In this document: piece by piece, positions 50,927 to 60,477 of the stretch | How positions within the stretch are numbered: position 1 is the stretch's first letter | Layout: each line of letters begins with the position of its first letter | Assembly: GCA_037200445.1 (NCBI GenBank) | Contig: JBBCGH010000001.1 | Coordinates: forward strand, 1,550,001 to 1,614,000 | Direction: 5' to 3' | Origin: Alphaproteobacteria bacterium | GTDB taxonomy: Bacteria; Pseudomonadota; Alphaproteobacteria; Rhizobiales; Xanthobacteraceae | DNA length: 64,000 bases | Translations under genes and position numbers: made by a program | The notes under the pieces: model-generated | The model's database searches: none | Told to the model about the DNA's origin: nothing | What the model saw: the letters and a program-made list of their open reading frames with translations, nothing else

Positions 50927-52843
50927 TCAGGCGTGTTGCACCACGTCGATGCGAATGTCCTTACCGAGTGCCTCGAACACTTTCGCCACAATCCCCTTCG
51001 CGTCGAGGCCCGCTACCGCGTACATCGCGGCGGGCGAATCCTGGTCGATGAACAGGTCGGGCAGCACCAGGCAGCGCACTTTCAGGCCGTGATCGAGCGC
51101 GCCATGTTCGGCGAGCGTCTGCATCACTTGAGCCGCGAAGCCGCCGATCGCGCCTTCCTCGACGGTGATCAAGACTTCGTGTTCGCGGGCGAGCCGCAGC
51201 ACGAGTTCGGTGTCGAGGGGTTTGGCAAACCGGCCGTCCGCCACGGTTGTCGACAGACCCTGCGCGGCGAGCATATCGGCTGCCTTGAAGCATTCCTGCA
51301 GGCGTGTGCCATAGGAGAGCAACGCGACGGAAGATCCCTCGCGCAAGATTCGACCTTTTCCAATTTCGAGCGGCACGCCGAATTCCGGCATGTCGACACC
51401 CACACCGTCGCCGCGCGGATAGCGCAGCGCCGACGGACGGTCGTCGATCGCCACCTGCGTGGCGACCATGTGAACGAGGTCTGCCTCGTCGGCGGCGGCC
51501 ATGAGGACGAAGCCCGGCAGGCAGCCGAGATAGGTGATGTCGAAGGCCCCGGCGTGGGTCGGGCCGTCGGCGCCGACAAGGCCCGCGCGGTCCATCGCGA
51601 AGCGCACCGGCAGGCGCTGGATCGCCACGTCGTGCACCACCTGATCGTAGGCGCGCTGCAGGAAGGTCGAGTAGATCGTGGCGAACGGCTTGTAGCCTTC
51701 GCTGGCGAGACCGGCCGCGAACGTCACGCCATGTTGCTCGGCGATGCCGACGTCGAAAGTGCGCTCGGGAAACGCCTTGCCGAAGATGTCGACCCCAGTG
51801 CCGCCCGGCATCGCGGCGGTGATCGCAACGATCTTGTCGTCCTTGCGCGCCTCCTTCACGAGGCTTTCGCCGAACACCTTGGTGTAGGATGGCGCGTTCG
51901 CCTGCGCCTTGGCCTGCTTGCCGGTCGCGACGTCGAACTTCACGACGCCGTGGTACTTGTCGCTGGAAGCTTCGGCGGGCGCGTAGCCCTTGCCTTTCTG
52001 CGTCACCACGTGAATCAGGATCGGGCCGTTCTCGGCGTCGCGCACATTGCGCAGCACCGGCACGAGGTGATCCATGTTGTGCCCGTCGATCGGGCCGACG
52101 TAATAGAAGCCAAGCTCCTCGAACAGCGTGCCGCCGGTGAGGAAGCCGCGCGCGTATTCCTCGACGCGCAGCGCCTTCTCCTCGACTATCTTCGGCATGC
52201 GCTTGGCGATCTGCTTGCCGATCTCGCGCAGCGACATATAGGTGCGCCCCGAGATCAGGCGCGACAGGTAAGCCGACAGCGCACCCACCGGCGGCGCGAT
52301 CGACATCTCGTTGTCGTTGAGAATGACGATCAGGCGCGAATTCATCGCGCCTGCATTGTTCATTGCCTCGTAAGCCATGCCGGCCGACATCGCGCCGTCG
52401 CCGATCACCGCGATGACGTTGCGTTTCTCGCCTGAGAGATCGCGCGCGACCGCCATGCCGAGGCCGGCCGAGATCGAGGTCGACGAGTGCGCGGCGCCGA
52501 AGCAGTCGTATTCGCTCTCTGCGCGTTTGGTGAAGCCGGAGAGGCCGCCGCCCTGACGCAGGGTCCGGATGCGGTCGCGCCGTCCGGTCAGAATCTTGTG
52601 CGGATAGGCCTGGTGTCCGACGTCCCAGATCACTCGGTCGTTCGGCGTATCGAAAACGTAATGCAGGGCGACCGTAAGTTCGACGACGCCAAGTCCCGCA
52701 CCGAGATGGCCGCCGGTTACCGCGACGGCGCTGATCGTTTCGTTGCGCAGTTCGTCGGCAACTTTCTGAAGATCTTTCTCGTTGACGCCGCGAAGATCGG
52801 CCGGCGCCTTGATCGTATCCAAAATCGTTGTTTTCGACGTCAT
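50927..52843 (-). CDS. dxs: 1-deoxy-D-xylulose-5-phosphate synthase
   Basis: A 638-residue thiamine-diphosphate enzyme. The TPP-binding motif starts [18 protein letters not shown], with the catalytic His in [10 protein letters not shown] and the start of the second domain in [20 protein letters not shown]. The middle PRGDGVGVD region and transketolase C-terminal domain are intact. It condenses pyruvate with glyceraldehyde 3-phosphate, the entry to the MEP pathway. It is divergent from hpnN across about 260 bases that hold two small inverted repeats (52886-52905 and 53027-53047). Confidence 0.95.
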   Translation of the reverse strand: MTSKTTILDTIKAPADLRGVNEKDLQKVADELRNETISAVAVTGGHLGAGLGVVELTVALHYVFDTPNDRVIWDVGHQAYPHKILTGRRDRIRTLRQGGGLSGFTKRAESEYDCFGAAHSSTSISAGLGMAVARDLSGEKRNVIAVIGDGAMSAGMAYEAMNNAGAMNSRLIVILNDNEMSIAPPVGALSAYLSRLISGRTYMSLREIGKQIAKRMPKIVEEKALRVEEYARGFLTGGTLFEELGFYYVGPIDGHNMDHLVPVLRNVRDAENGPILIHVVTQKGKGYAPAEASSDKYHGVVKFDVATGKQAKAQANAPSYTKVFGESLVKEARKDDKIVAITAAMPGGTGVDIFGKAFPERTFDVGIAEQHGVTFAAGLASEGYKPFATIYSTFLQRAYDQVVHDVAIQRLPVRFAMDRAGLVGADGPTHAGAFDITYLGCLPGFVLMAAADEADLVHMVATQVAIDDRPSALRYPRGDGVGVDMPEFGVPLEIGKGRILREGSSVALLSYGTRLQECFKAADMLAAQGLSTTVADGRFAKPLDTELVLRLAREHEVLITVEEGAIGGFAAQVMQTLAEHGALDHGLKVRCLVLPDLFIDQDSPAAMYAVAGLDAKGIVAKVFEALGKDIRIDVVQHA

Positions 52844-53105
52844 GCTTGCGACAACATCTTTCCTAGTAGTTCCACGGATATATGAGGCAGACCGAAGAGT
52901 CTGCCCTGTGTCTTGCTGCAGCGCAATGAACTAATACATGGCCGCGAATATCGCCAGTAAATCCGCGCAATCGACCCCGCCCGGAACTTGTGCTAGCGCC
53001 GCGCTACAAACCTCGATGCCAACGCACTGAACCGGCAGTTGGTTCAGCCGGTCTACTCGAGCCTCCTCCCGGATCAGTCGGAAAAAGACCAGAAAAAACA
53101 AAGGC

Positions 53106-55706
53106 ATGCTAAAGTCGGTCATCGTCGCGATCGTGACGCGCTGCACGCACTATGCGTGGACGGTCATCATCGTTGCGTCGCTTCTTGCGGTTGCTTCCGG
53201 CGTTTACGCTGCCAAGCATTTTGGCATCAACACCGACATCAACACGCTGATTTCGCAGAATTTGCCGTGGCGGCAGCGCGAATTGGCCTTCGAAAAGGCG
53301 TTTCCGCAGCATTTGCGCTCGATTTTGATCGTCGTGGATGGTCCCACGCCGGAACTCACGAGCGAGGCGACGAATGCGCTGGTGGGGCGCCTGCAGGACA
53401 ACAAGCAGTTGTTTGATTCCGTCGCGCAGCCCGGTGGCGGCGCGTTCTTCCGCAAGAATGGCCTTCTGTTCCTGCCGGCCGAGGAAACCGAAAAGATCGC
53501 CGGCCAGATCACCCGGGCGGAACCGTTGATTGCCCAGCTTGCGACCGACCCCAGCCTGCGCGGGCTGATCGAAGTGCTGCAGATGGGCCTGACCGGGGTC
53601 GAGCTGGAGAAGATCACGCTCGACGGGATGCTCCGCCCTCTGACGGTGACGGCCGAGACGGTCGAGGGCGTGATGGCCAACAAGCCCGTCAATTTCTCCT
53701 GGCAGGAGCTGCTGGCCGGCGGGCAGGGCGGCGAGGCCAACAGCAAGCGCAAATTCATCGACGTCCAGCCCAAGCTCGATTTCACGAATCTGCAGCCAGG
53801 CGAGGTTGCGACCGCGGCGATCCGCAAGGCGATTGCCGACCTCAAACTGTCGCAGGATTACGGGGCACGCGTGCGCCTGACCGGACCAGTGTCGATTGCG
53901 GACGAAGAGTTCGCGACCGTGCAGGAAGGCATGGTCGTCAACGGCGTCGGCACGGTCATGATCGTGCTTGGCATTCTGTACCTCGCGCTCAAATCCGGCC
54001 GGATCATTCTTGCGGTCTTCCTCAACCTGATCGCGGGCCTCGCCGTTACGGCGGCGCTCGGATTTCTGGTGGTCGGACCGCTCAATCTCATCTCGATTGC
54101 ATTCGCCGTGCTGTTCGTCGGTCTCGGCGTCGACTTCGGCATCCAGTACAGCGTGCGCTATCGCGCCGACCGCTATGCGGTGGACGATCTCAATCTCTCG
54201 CTCGCACATGCGGCAAAAAACTTCGGTGCGCCGCTGACGCTTGCGGCCGCGGCGGTCGCGGCTGGGTTCCTGTCGTTCCTGCCGACCGCCTATCGCGGCG
54301 TGTCCGAGCTCGGACAGATCGCCGGCATGGGCATGCTGGTTGCGTATTTCAGCAGCATTACGCTGCTGCCGGCGCTGCTCAAGGTGATCAATCCGCCCGG
54401 CGAGCCCGAGCCGCTCGGCTTCTCCTGGCTTGCGCCGGTCGACCGCTTCATGGAGCGCCAGCGCATCCCGATCCTGATCGGTGTCGCGCTCGTGTCACTC
54501 GGCGGGCTGCCGCTCCTCTACTATTTGCAGTTCGACTTCAACCCGATCAATTTGCGCAACCCGCACGCCGAGTCGATTGCGACGTTCCTCGATCTGCGCC
54601 GCGATCCGATCACGGGCGCGAATGCGATCAGCGTGCTGGCGCCCGATCTCGCCTCGGCGCGGCCCGTCGTGGAGCGGCTCTCCAAGGTGCCGGAAGTCGG
54701 GCAGGTCCGTACGCTCGATTTCTTTGTTCCTCAGGATCAGGAGAAGAAGCTCGCGGCCATCAAGGTCGCGCGCGACAAGATCGAACCCTCCTTCAAGCCG
54801 GACGCCGCGCAAAAGCCGCCGACCGACGAGGAGAATGTCACGGCTCTCGAGGAGGTCGTCGCCTCACTCAATGAGGCCGCCGACAAGCACAAGGACAAAG
54901 GGCAGGGCGCAGCCGCCGCGAAGCGCCTTGCCGGACTGCTCGCGAACCTCGCGAAAGCAACGCCGGAGATGCGCCAGCAGGTCGCGAGCGCATTCCTGCG
55001 TCCGCTCAAGACGGCGCTCGCCGATCTGCAGGACCTGCTTCAGGCGCAGACGATCACGCTCGCGGATGTGCCACGCAATATCGAGGAACTCTGGCGCACC
55101 GAAGACGGCCGCGCGCGTGTGGAGGTGTTGCCGAAGGGCGATCCGAACGACAACGAGACGCTGCGCAAATTCGCCCGCGCGGTACTGGCGGTCGAACCCC
55201 ACGCGACAGGCGGGCCCATTTCGATTCTTGAATCGGGCAACACCATCGTCCGCGCGTTCTTCGAGGCAGGCGCCTGGGCGCTGATCTCGATTGCGATCCT
55301 GCTGTGGATCGTGCTGCGCCGTTTTGGCGACGTGCTGCTCACTATCGTGCCGCTGCTGCTGGCCGGCGTGGTCACGCTCGAATTGTGTGTCGTGCTCGGG
55401 ATGCCGCTTAATTTCGCGAACATAATCGCGCTGCCGCTGCTGCTCGGCATCGGCGTGGCATTCAAGATCTACTACATCATGGCGTGGCGGGCCGGGCAGA
55501 CCGGCCTGCTGCAATCGTCGCTGACGCGCGCCGTGTTCTACAGCGCGATGACCACCGCCACGGCGTTCGGAAGCCTCTGGCTCTCGAGCCATCCCGGTAC
55601 GTCGAGCATGGGCAAACTGCTCGTGTTGTCGCTTTTGACGACGCTCGCCGCGGCGGTGCTGTTCCAGCCGGTGCTGATGGGCAAGCCGCGCCAGATCGAG
55701 GATTAG
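53106..55706 (+). CDS. hpnN: HpnN, hopanoid RND transporter
   Basis: An 866-residue RND/MMPL family protein. The pattern is one N-terminal helix (about 15-35), a large periplasmic domain starting FGINTDINTLIS, five clustered helices (about 275-440), a second periplasmic domain (about 460-700), and a last group of helices (about 720-860). Motifs such as FVGLGVDFGIQYSVRYR carry the RND core. HpnN moves hopanoids from the inner to the outer membrane in Rhodopseudomonas and relatives. It is divergent from dxs. The DUF2147 gene lies tail to tail after it. Confidence 0.93.
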   Translation: MLKSVIVAIVTRCTHYAWTVIIVASLLAVASGVYAAKHFGINTDINTLISQNLPWRQRELAFEKAFPQHLRSILIVVDGPTPELTSEATNALVGRLQDNKQLFDSVAQPGGGAFFRKNGLLFLPAEETEKIAGQITRAEPLIAQLATDPSLRGLIEVLQMGLTGVELEKITLDGMLRPLTVTAETVEGVMANKPVNFSWQELLAGGQGGEANSKRKFIDVQPKLDFTNLQPGEVATAAIRKAIADLKLSQDYGARVRLTGPVSIADEEFATVQEGMVVNGVGTVMIVLGILYLALKSGRIILAVFLNLIAGLAVTAALGFLVVGPLNLISIAFAVLFVGLGVDFGIQYSVRYRADRYAVDDLNLSLAHAAKNFGAPLTLAAAAVAAGFLSFLPTAYRGVSELGQIAGMGMLVAYFSSITLLPALLKVINPPGEPEPLGFSWLAPVDRFMERQRIPILIGVALVSLGGLPLLYYLQFDFNPINLRNPHAESIATFLDLRRDPITGANAISVLAPDLASARPVVERLSKVPEVGQVRTLDFFVPQDQEKKLAAIKVARDKIEPSFKPDAAQKPPTDEENVTALEEVVASLNEAADKHKDKGQGAAAAKRLAGLLANLAKATPEMRQQVASAFLRPLKTALADLQDLLQAQTITLADVPRNIEELWRTEDGRARVEVLPKGDPNDNETLRKFARAVLAVEPHATGGPISILESGNTIVRAFFEAGAWALISIAILLWIVLRRFGDVLLTIVPLLLAGVVTLELCVVLGMPLNFANIIALPLLLGIGVAFKIYYIMAWRAGQTGLLQSSLTRAVFYSAMTTATAFGSLWLSSHPGTSSMGKLLVLSLLTTLAAAVLFQPVLMGKPRQIED

Positions 55707-55733
55707 CGGAGCGACGACGCGTTCGCGCACGCC

Positions 55734-56330
55734 TCACTTCTTTGCGGGCGTGCCGTTCGGCGCTGCGGCCGCCTGCTCGGCGGCGACCCGCTGGCACGTG
55801 TCGCTCAGCGCAGCTGGCGGCGCTCCCTTGGCGGCGCCTTTCGCGGGCGGGGCGCCCTTGGTCTGCGAGGCTGGCGCTGACTTGAGCGGCGGCAAGGGAG
55901 TCGCATTGGCTGGCGGCGTCTTCACCCGAGTCCACTTCTGCGTCAGACACATGAAGTTGGTGAACAGGCAACCCTCGAGATCGAGCGTGTTCTCGTCCGC
56001 CAGGCTGATGTTCGAGCTATAGAGCTTCCCGTTCTGCGAGTTGTAGATCTCGCCGCTCCATTTTCCCGGCTCCCGCGCGGGCACGAGTCCCATCAGGACC
56101 GGTGTGCCGAGCAGCGGGCGGCCTTTCTTGGCGGGGTCCGGATTCTCGTTGTCGAACCCGGGTTCCTTTTCCCAGGACACGATGCCCCACATCTTGCCGC
56201 CGCAGTTGTCGATGCGGATGTGTCCGTAGCCGTCCTTGACCAGCCAATCGCCGACTACGGAGGGCTCTGCGGCGTACGAACTCGCCGCGGTGAGAGCAAG
56301 GATTGCTGCGCTTGCGAACAGGCGTTTCAT
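55734..56330 (-). CDS. DUF2147 secreted protein
   Basis: A 198-residue exported protein. The signal peptide covers about residues 1-20 (MKRLFASAAILAL to AYA), then the DUF2147 domain follows (about 22-125): VVGDWLVKDGYGHIRIDNCGGKMWGIV, ending LEGCLFTNFMCLTQKW. A Pro/Ala/Lys-rich tail (about 130-198) with a late cysteine is unlike most members. Two cysteine pairs may form disulfides in the periplasm. DUF2147 proteins are lipocalin-like and of unknown role. It lies between hpnN and hpnO but on the opposite strand, so involvement in hopanoids is only a guess. Confidence 0.82.
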   Translation of the reverse strand: MKRLFASAAILALTAASSYAAEPSVVGDWLVKDGYGHIRIDNCGGKMWGIVSWEKEPGFDNENPDPAKKGRPLLGTPVLMGLVPAREPGKWSGEIYNSQNGKLYSSNISLADENTLDLEGCLFTNFMCLTQKWTRVKTPPANATPLPPLKSAPASQTKGAPPAKGAAKGAPPAALSDTCQRVAAEQAAAAPNGTPAKK

Positions 56331-56473
56331 CAAACCTCGTTCCAGTTCCAGTCCGTCCCCAACCCCTTCACCTAAAGTTAGTTTCAGGCACGATTTCGGC
56401 AACTATGCCGCATTGCTGCCCTTCTGGATTTGACTAGGTTCGTGGCATAGTGCCCGCCGGGGACGACATCAGA

Positions 56474-57865
56474 ATGCAGTCAGATACCGCACTCGACTTC
56501 GCGAGTCTTTTCGACACCCACGAATCCGAGCGCTTTGATCTCCACACGCGGCGTCTCAATGAGCAGATGGTGCGGGTGCTCCGGACCATCGGGTATGACG
56601 TTGGCTTTTGCAAGGGACGGGGGCAATACCTCTTTGATCGCAACGATGACCGGTATCTCGATCTCTTGAGCGGCTATGGCGTGTTCGCGGTTGGGCGCAA
56701 CCACCCCACGATCCGCGCAGCCCTCAAGACCGTCCTCGATGCCGATCTGCCCAATCTGGTGCAGATGGACGTCTCGACGCTCGCGGGCCTGCTGGCCGAG
56801 CGGCTTCTCGCTTTGGTGCCGCACCTTGAGAAGGCGTTCTTTGCGAATTCGGGCTCCGAGGCGGTCGAGGCCGCGATCAAGTTCGTGCGCGCCGCGACCG
56901 GCCGCCCCGGCATCGTCTACTGCAGCCACGCCTTCCATGGCCTGACCTATGGTGCGCTGTCGCTCAATGGCGACGAGGTCTTCCGCAAGGGCTTCGAGCC
57001 GCTGTTGCCGGATTGCGTGCGCATTCCGTTCAACGATCTGACCGCGCTGGAGCAGGCGCTGGCCTCACGGCAGATGGCGGCTTTCGTGGTCGAGCCGATC
57101 CAGGGCAAGGGCGTGATCCTGCCCAACGAGGAATACCTGAACGGCGCCGAGCATCTCTGCCGGCGCTACGGCACGCTGTTCGTCACCGACGAGATCCAGA
57201 CCGGCCTCGGCCGCACCGGGAAATTCCTTGCCGGGGAGCACTGGGGCATCGAGCCGGACATGGTGCTGCTCGCCAAGGCGCTCTCCGGCGGGCACGTCCC
57301 GGTCGGCGCGGTGCTGATGCGCAAGTCGGTCTACAACAAGGTGTTCAACCGCATGGATCGCGCCGTGGTGCACGGCTCGACCTTCTCGAAGAACGATCTC
57401 GCGATGGCGGCCGGCATCGCGACGCTCGAGGTGATGAAGGCCGAGCGCGTGACCGAGAATGCCGCGCGCATGGGTGAGCGCTTGCTACGCGGTCTCTCCG
57501 CGCTCTGCGAGAATTACGAGCTGCTCAAAGAGGTGCGCGGCAAGGGGCTGATGATCGGTGTAGAATTCGGTTCGCCGAGCTCGCTCAAGCTCAAAGCCTC
57601 GTGGAATGTGCTGGAGACCGCGAGCAAGGGACTGTTCTGCCAGCTCATCACCATTCCGCTGTTCAAGGAGCACAAGATCCTGACGCAGGTCGCGGGTCAT
57701 GGCAGCCACACCGTCAAGCTCATTCCTCCGTTGATCATCAGTGAGACGGACTGCGACTGGATCGTGCGCGGCTTCGACGAGGTTATTGCCGACAGCCACC
57801 GCGCCGGCGCGGTGTGGTCGCTCGGCAAGACGCTGGTCGAGCACGCGATGCGCGCGAGCGCGTAG
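56474..57865 (+). CDS. hpnO: HpnO, hopanoid aminotransferase
   Basis: A 463-residue class III PLP aminotransferase. The PLP and substrate features are FFANSGSEAVEAAIKFVRAATGR, VTDEIQTGLGRTG, and the lysine in VLLAKALSGGHVPVG. It is predicted to place an amino group at C35 of the hopane side chain, giving aminobacteriohopanetriol, in the cytoplasm. The ATG at 56474 is used; a GTG eight codons earlier is also open. The gene follows the DUF2147 gene divergently and ends before the repeat at 57871-58009. Confidence 0.9.
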   Translation: MQSDTALDFASLFDTHESERFDLHTRRLNEQMVRVLRTIGYDVGFCKGRGQYLFDRNDDRYLDLLSGYGVFAVGRNHPTIRAALKTVLDADLPNLVQMDVSTLAGLLAERLLALVPHLEKAFFANSGSEAVEAAIKFVRAATGRPGIVYCSHAFHGLTYGALSLNGDEVFRKGFEPLLPDCVRIPFNDLTALEQALASRQMAAFVVEPIQGKGVILPNEEYLNGAEHLCRRYGTLFVTDEIQTGLGRTGKFLAGEHWGIEPDMVLLAKALSGGHVPVGAVLMRKSVYNKVFNRMDRAVVHGSTFSKNDLAMAAGIATLEVMKAERVTENAARMGERLLRGLSALCENYELLKEVRGKGLMIGVEFGSPSSLKLKASWNVLETASKGLFCQLITIPLFKEHKILTQVAGHGSHTVKLIPPLIISETDCDWIVRGFDEVIADSHRAGAVWSLGKTLVEHAMRASA

Positions 57866-57870
57866 GCTCC

Positions 57871-58009
57871 GTCATGCCCGGCCGCGCGCAGCGCGAGCCG
57901 GGATTCATGAAACCCGATGCCTGTTTCGGCCGCACCCGAGCAGCCTGCTCGATATCTGTGATATGTGGGTCCCGGCTCGCGCTCGCTGCGCGCGCTTGGC
58001 CGGGATGAC
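57871..58009. repeat. Long palindromic repeat between hpnO and the oxidoreductase gene
   Basis: Left arm starts GTCATGCCCGGCCGCGCGCA and the right arm ends with a near complement (GCGCGCTTGGCCGGGATGAC); about 75 bases in between. It is a larger member of the same family as 48522-48605. It occupies nearly all of the spacer. Confidence 0.65.
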
Positions 58010-58029
58010 AGCACGTGGGGAGAACAAAG

Positions 58030-59001
58030 ATGCGCGCGGCCTACTACGAAAAGAACGGCGCTGCTGCCGAAGTCCTGTGCGTCGGCGAGGTCGACACACC
58101 AAAACCCGGCCGGGGCGAGGTGCGCATCAAGCTCAAGACCTCCGGCGTCAATCCCTCCGACGTGAAAAACCGCGCCGGTACGACGCGCAAGATCGCGTTT
58201 CCGCGCGTCATCCCGCACAGCGACGGCGCAGGCGAGATCGAGGCAGTCGGCGAGGGTGTTGCGAAGTCGCGCGTCGGTGAGCGCGTTTGGACCTGGAACG
58301 GGCAATGGAAACGCCCGTTCGGCACGGCAGCCAGCCACATCGTGTTGCCGGCCGATCAGGCCGTCGCGTTGCCCGCGGCGATCAGCTTCGAGGCCGGCGC
58401 CTGTCTCGGGATTCCGGCGCTCACCGCCTGGCATGCGGTCGACATCGCCGGAACCACGAACGGCACAAGCCTGCTGATCGCGGGCGGCGCCGGTGCTGTT
58501 GCGCACTATGCGATCCAGTTCGCCAAGGCGCGTGGCGCGACCGTCATCACGACGATCTCCAGCCCCGAGAAGGCGAAGATCGCGCGCGAGGCAGGCGCCG
58601 ATCACACGATCGACTACAGGACCGAGAATGTCGGCGAGCGCGTGATGGCGCTCACGAAAGGCGGCGTCGATGCCGTGATCGAGATGGACCTGACGGCGAA
58701 TGCCGCGCTGCTGCCGGCCGTGTTGCGGCCGCGCGGCACGCTGGTCGTCTACGGCACCGGCCCGCAGGTGCAGTTCCCCGGCTCGTTCTGCCTCGTCAAC
58801 AACATCACGGTAAAATTTCTGCTGGTGTATGAGCTCACCGTCGACGAGCGCACACACGCCATCGCCGACATCACCCGCATGCTCGAGGCAAATATGCTCA
58901 AGCACAACATCGCGAAGACCTATCCGCTGGACGAAATCGTCGCCGCACACGAGGCGGTCGAGAGTGGGAAGGTCGCGGGCAACGTGGTGCTGATGATTTA
59001 A
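58030..59001 (+). CDS. Quinone oxidoreductase / zinc-free medium-chain dehydrogenase
   Basis: A 323-residue MDR protein of the quinone oxidoreductase group. The substrate region reads LKTSGVNPSDVKNRAG and PHSDGAGEIEAVG, and the NADPH motif is LIAGGAGAVAHYAIQFAKARGA. Zinc-binding cysteines are missing, as expected. It would reduce quinones or enones with NADPH in the cytoplasm. The ATG at 58030 has GGGGAGA before it. It converges with the dioxygenase gene, overlapping it by four bases. It may help with the aromatic pathway next to it, but this is not shown. Confidence 0.87.
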   Translation: MRAAYYEKNGAAAEVLCVGEVDTPKPGRGEVRIKLKTSGVNPSDVKNRAGTTRKIAFPRVIPHSDGAGEIEAVGEGVAKSRVGERVWTWNGQWKRPFGTAASHIVLPADQAVALPAAISFEAGACLGIPALTAWHAVDIAGTTNGTSLLIAGGAGAVAHYAIQFAKARGATVITTISSPEKAKIAREAGADHTIDYRTENVGERVMALTKGGVDAVIEMDLTANAALLPAVLRPRGTLVVYGTGPQVQFPGSFCLVNNITVKFLLVYELTVDERTHAIADITRMLEANMLKHNIAKTYPLDEIVAAHEAVESGKVAGNVVLMI

Positions 59002-59981
59002 CGCGCCACCATCGGCCGCGCTTCCAGCACCGCTTCGCGCACCGGCACGCCCTGGAAGGGCGTTCCTTCCTCGAACCATGACTTTGGCGCCGGATGGCCC
59101 CACAGCGTCTGGCGCTGCGGATGGTCGAGCGTCCAGCGGATCGGCTCGTGGTCGGTGTCGACGGTCAGATAGTCCGAGGTGAACAGCTCGACGCGATGGC
59201 CGTCCGGGTCGCGCACGTAGAGGAAGAACGCGTTGGCAATGCCGTGGCGGCCGGGGCCACGCTCCATGTTGGCGAGGTAGCCGGACGTCGCCATCACGTC
59301 GCAGGTGTGCAGGATGTCGAGCGCGTTCGAATTCCACACGCCGATGTGGTGGAGGCGCGGGCCCCTGCCGTTGGTGAAGGCGAGATCGTGCGTTGAGCCG
59401 CGGCGCTGCATCCACACCGCCCAGAGCTTCGGGTCGGCGCCTTCGGTCTCGGTCGTCTCGGTGAGGCGGAAGCCGAGCTCGGTGTAGAAGTCATAAGACC
59501 TCTGCACGTCGGGCGTGAAACAGTTGATGTGGTCGATGCGCTGGATGCGCGCGCCCTGGTAGGCCGCATACTTCTGCAGCATCGACGGCAGGCGATCCAT
59601 CTTGAAATAGAAGTCGACCGGCATGCCGACCGGATCGGCCGTGCGCAGCGTGCGCCCCTGGAACGGCACGTTCGGCCACGACACCGGCAGCTTGTGCGCC
59701 TCAAGCCACGCGGCGGCCTTGTCGAGGTCCTCTTCGCCGCCGACCTTGAAGGCGATTGCCAGCGCCGCGACGTCCTCCGACCTGCGCAGCACCACCGAAT
59801 GATGGTTGCGCTCCTCGACGCCACGCAGATAGAGCGCGTGCGCGTCCGCGTCCGAGACGATGTAGCCGAGACAGTCGACATAGAACGCGCGCGATCGCGC
59901 GATATCGGCGACGCCGAGCTCCACATGGCTCGCGCGCACGATGTTGAAGGGCGGATTGAGGACGGGAGGCCGGAGGGGCAT
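58998..59981 (-). CDS. hpaD: Homoprotocatechuate (3,4-dihydroxyphenylacetate) 2,3-dioxygenase, extradiol type I
   Basis: A 327-residue two-domain vicinal-oxygen-chelate enzyme. The iron ligands are in the second domain: His151 (IDHINCF), His211 or His212 (LHHIGVW) and Glu265 (HRVELF). The C-terminal tail WTLDHPQRQTLWGHPAPK and the SWFEEGTPFQGVPV segment are those of homoprotocatechuate 2,3-dioxygenases. It opens the ring of 3,4-dihydroxyphenylacetate between C2 and C3. It is followed by hpaF in one direction (reading upstream) with a 22-base gap. The rest of the pathway partly follows at 60478-61329. Confidence 0.9.
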   Translation of the reverse strand: MPLRPPVLNPPFNIVRASHVELGVADIARSRAFYVDCLGYIVSDADAHALYLRGVEERNHHSVVLRRSEDVAALAIAFKVGGEEDLDKAAAWLEAHKLPVSWPNVPFQGRTLRTADPVGMPVDFYFKMDRLPSMLQKYAAYQGARIQRIDHINCFTPDVQRSYDFYTELGFRLTETTETEGADPKLWAVWMQRRGSTHDLAFTNGRGPRLHHIGVWNSNALDILHTCDVMATSGYLANMERGPGRHGIANAFFLYVRDPDGHRVELFTSDYLTVDTDHEPIRWTLDHPQRQTLWGHPAPKSWFEEGTPFQGVPVREAVLEARPMVAR

Positions 59982-60003
59982 TTGAGTCAGTCGAGCGCTC
60001 CGC

Positions 60004-60393
60004 TCACGCGGCGCTGGCCTGCCGCTCGCGCATGCCGTTCCGCAACAGCCGCGTCTCCGGATCGATCTCGTGGATCTCCACGGTGAGCGCGAGCGGGCGC
60101 GCCTTGAACACCGGCTCGAGCGTCTTGTTCGCCTGATCGTAGATCGTCTGCACGGCGTGTTTCTTCTGATCCAGCGGGCGGCCTTTGCGGGCGCGGATGT
60201 CGATGTGGACGAAGGCGTTCTCCGGCGAGCCGTCGCCGACGCGGAAATGCTCGCGGCGCTTGAGCCTGGTGCGTACCGCGACCGGCTCGGCGATCCCGCT
60301 CGCGAGTGCCGCGCGATGGATGTCGTCGAGGAGGTCTTCGGGGAGCACCTCCGCCTCGATGTTGGCGGAGTACTCGACGATCACATGCGGCAT
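60004..60393 (-). CDS. hpaF: 5-carboxymethyl-2-hydroxymuconate delta-isomerase
   Basis: A 129-residue tautomerase-superfamily enzyme. After the start Met comes Pro2 (MPHVIVEYSANIE), the catalytic base of this family, which requires removal of Met1. The DGSPENAFVHIDIRARKGR segment is the conserved core. It isomerises the ring-cleavage product in the homoprotocatechuate route. The ATG at 60393 has GGGAGAA before it; the longer frame in front is spurious. It is first in a unit with hpaD and divergent from the FAH-family gene 84 bases away. Confidence 0.88.
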   Translation of the reverse strand: MPHVIVEYSANIEAEVLPEDLLDDIHRAALASGIAEPVAVRTRLKRREHFRVGDGSPENAFVHIDIRARKGRPLDQKKHAVQTIYDQANKTLEPVFKARPLALTVEIHEIDPETRLLRNGMRERQASAA

Positions 60394-60477
60394 GGCGTTC
60401 TCCCGTGATTTGACGGCCCGGTTGGTTTCTCCCATGTTGACGCGCCAGTTTCCCGCGTCAAGGCAAGGAATCGCGCA

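Noticed and set aside
52931-53146. 71-codon minus-strand frame between dxs and hpnN
   Set aside because: It overlaps the hpnN start, has no ribosome site, and its cysteine and hydrophobic pattern does not resemble any family. The region more likely holds the two promoters.
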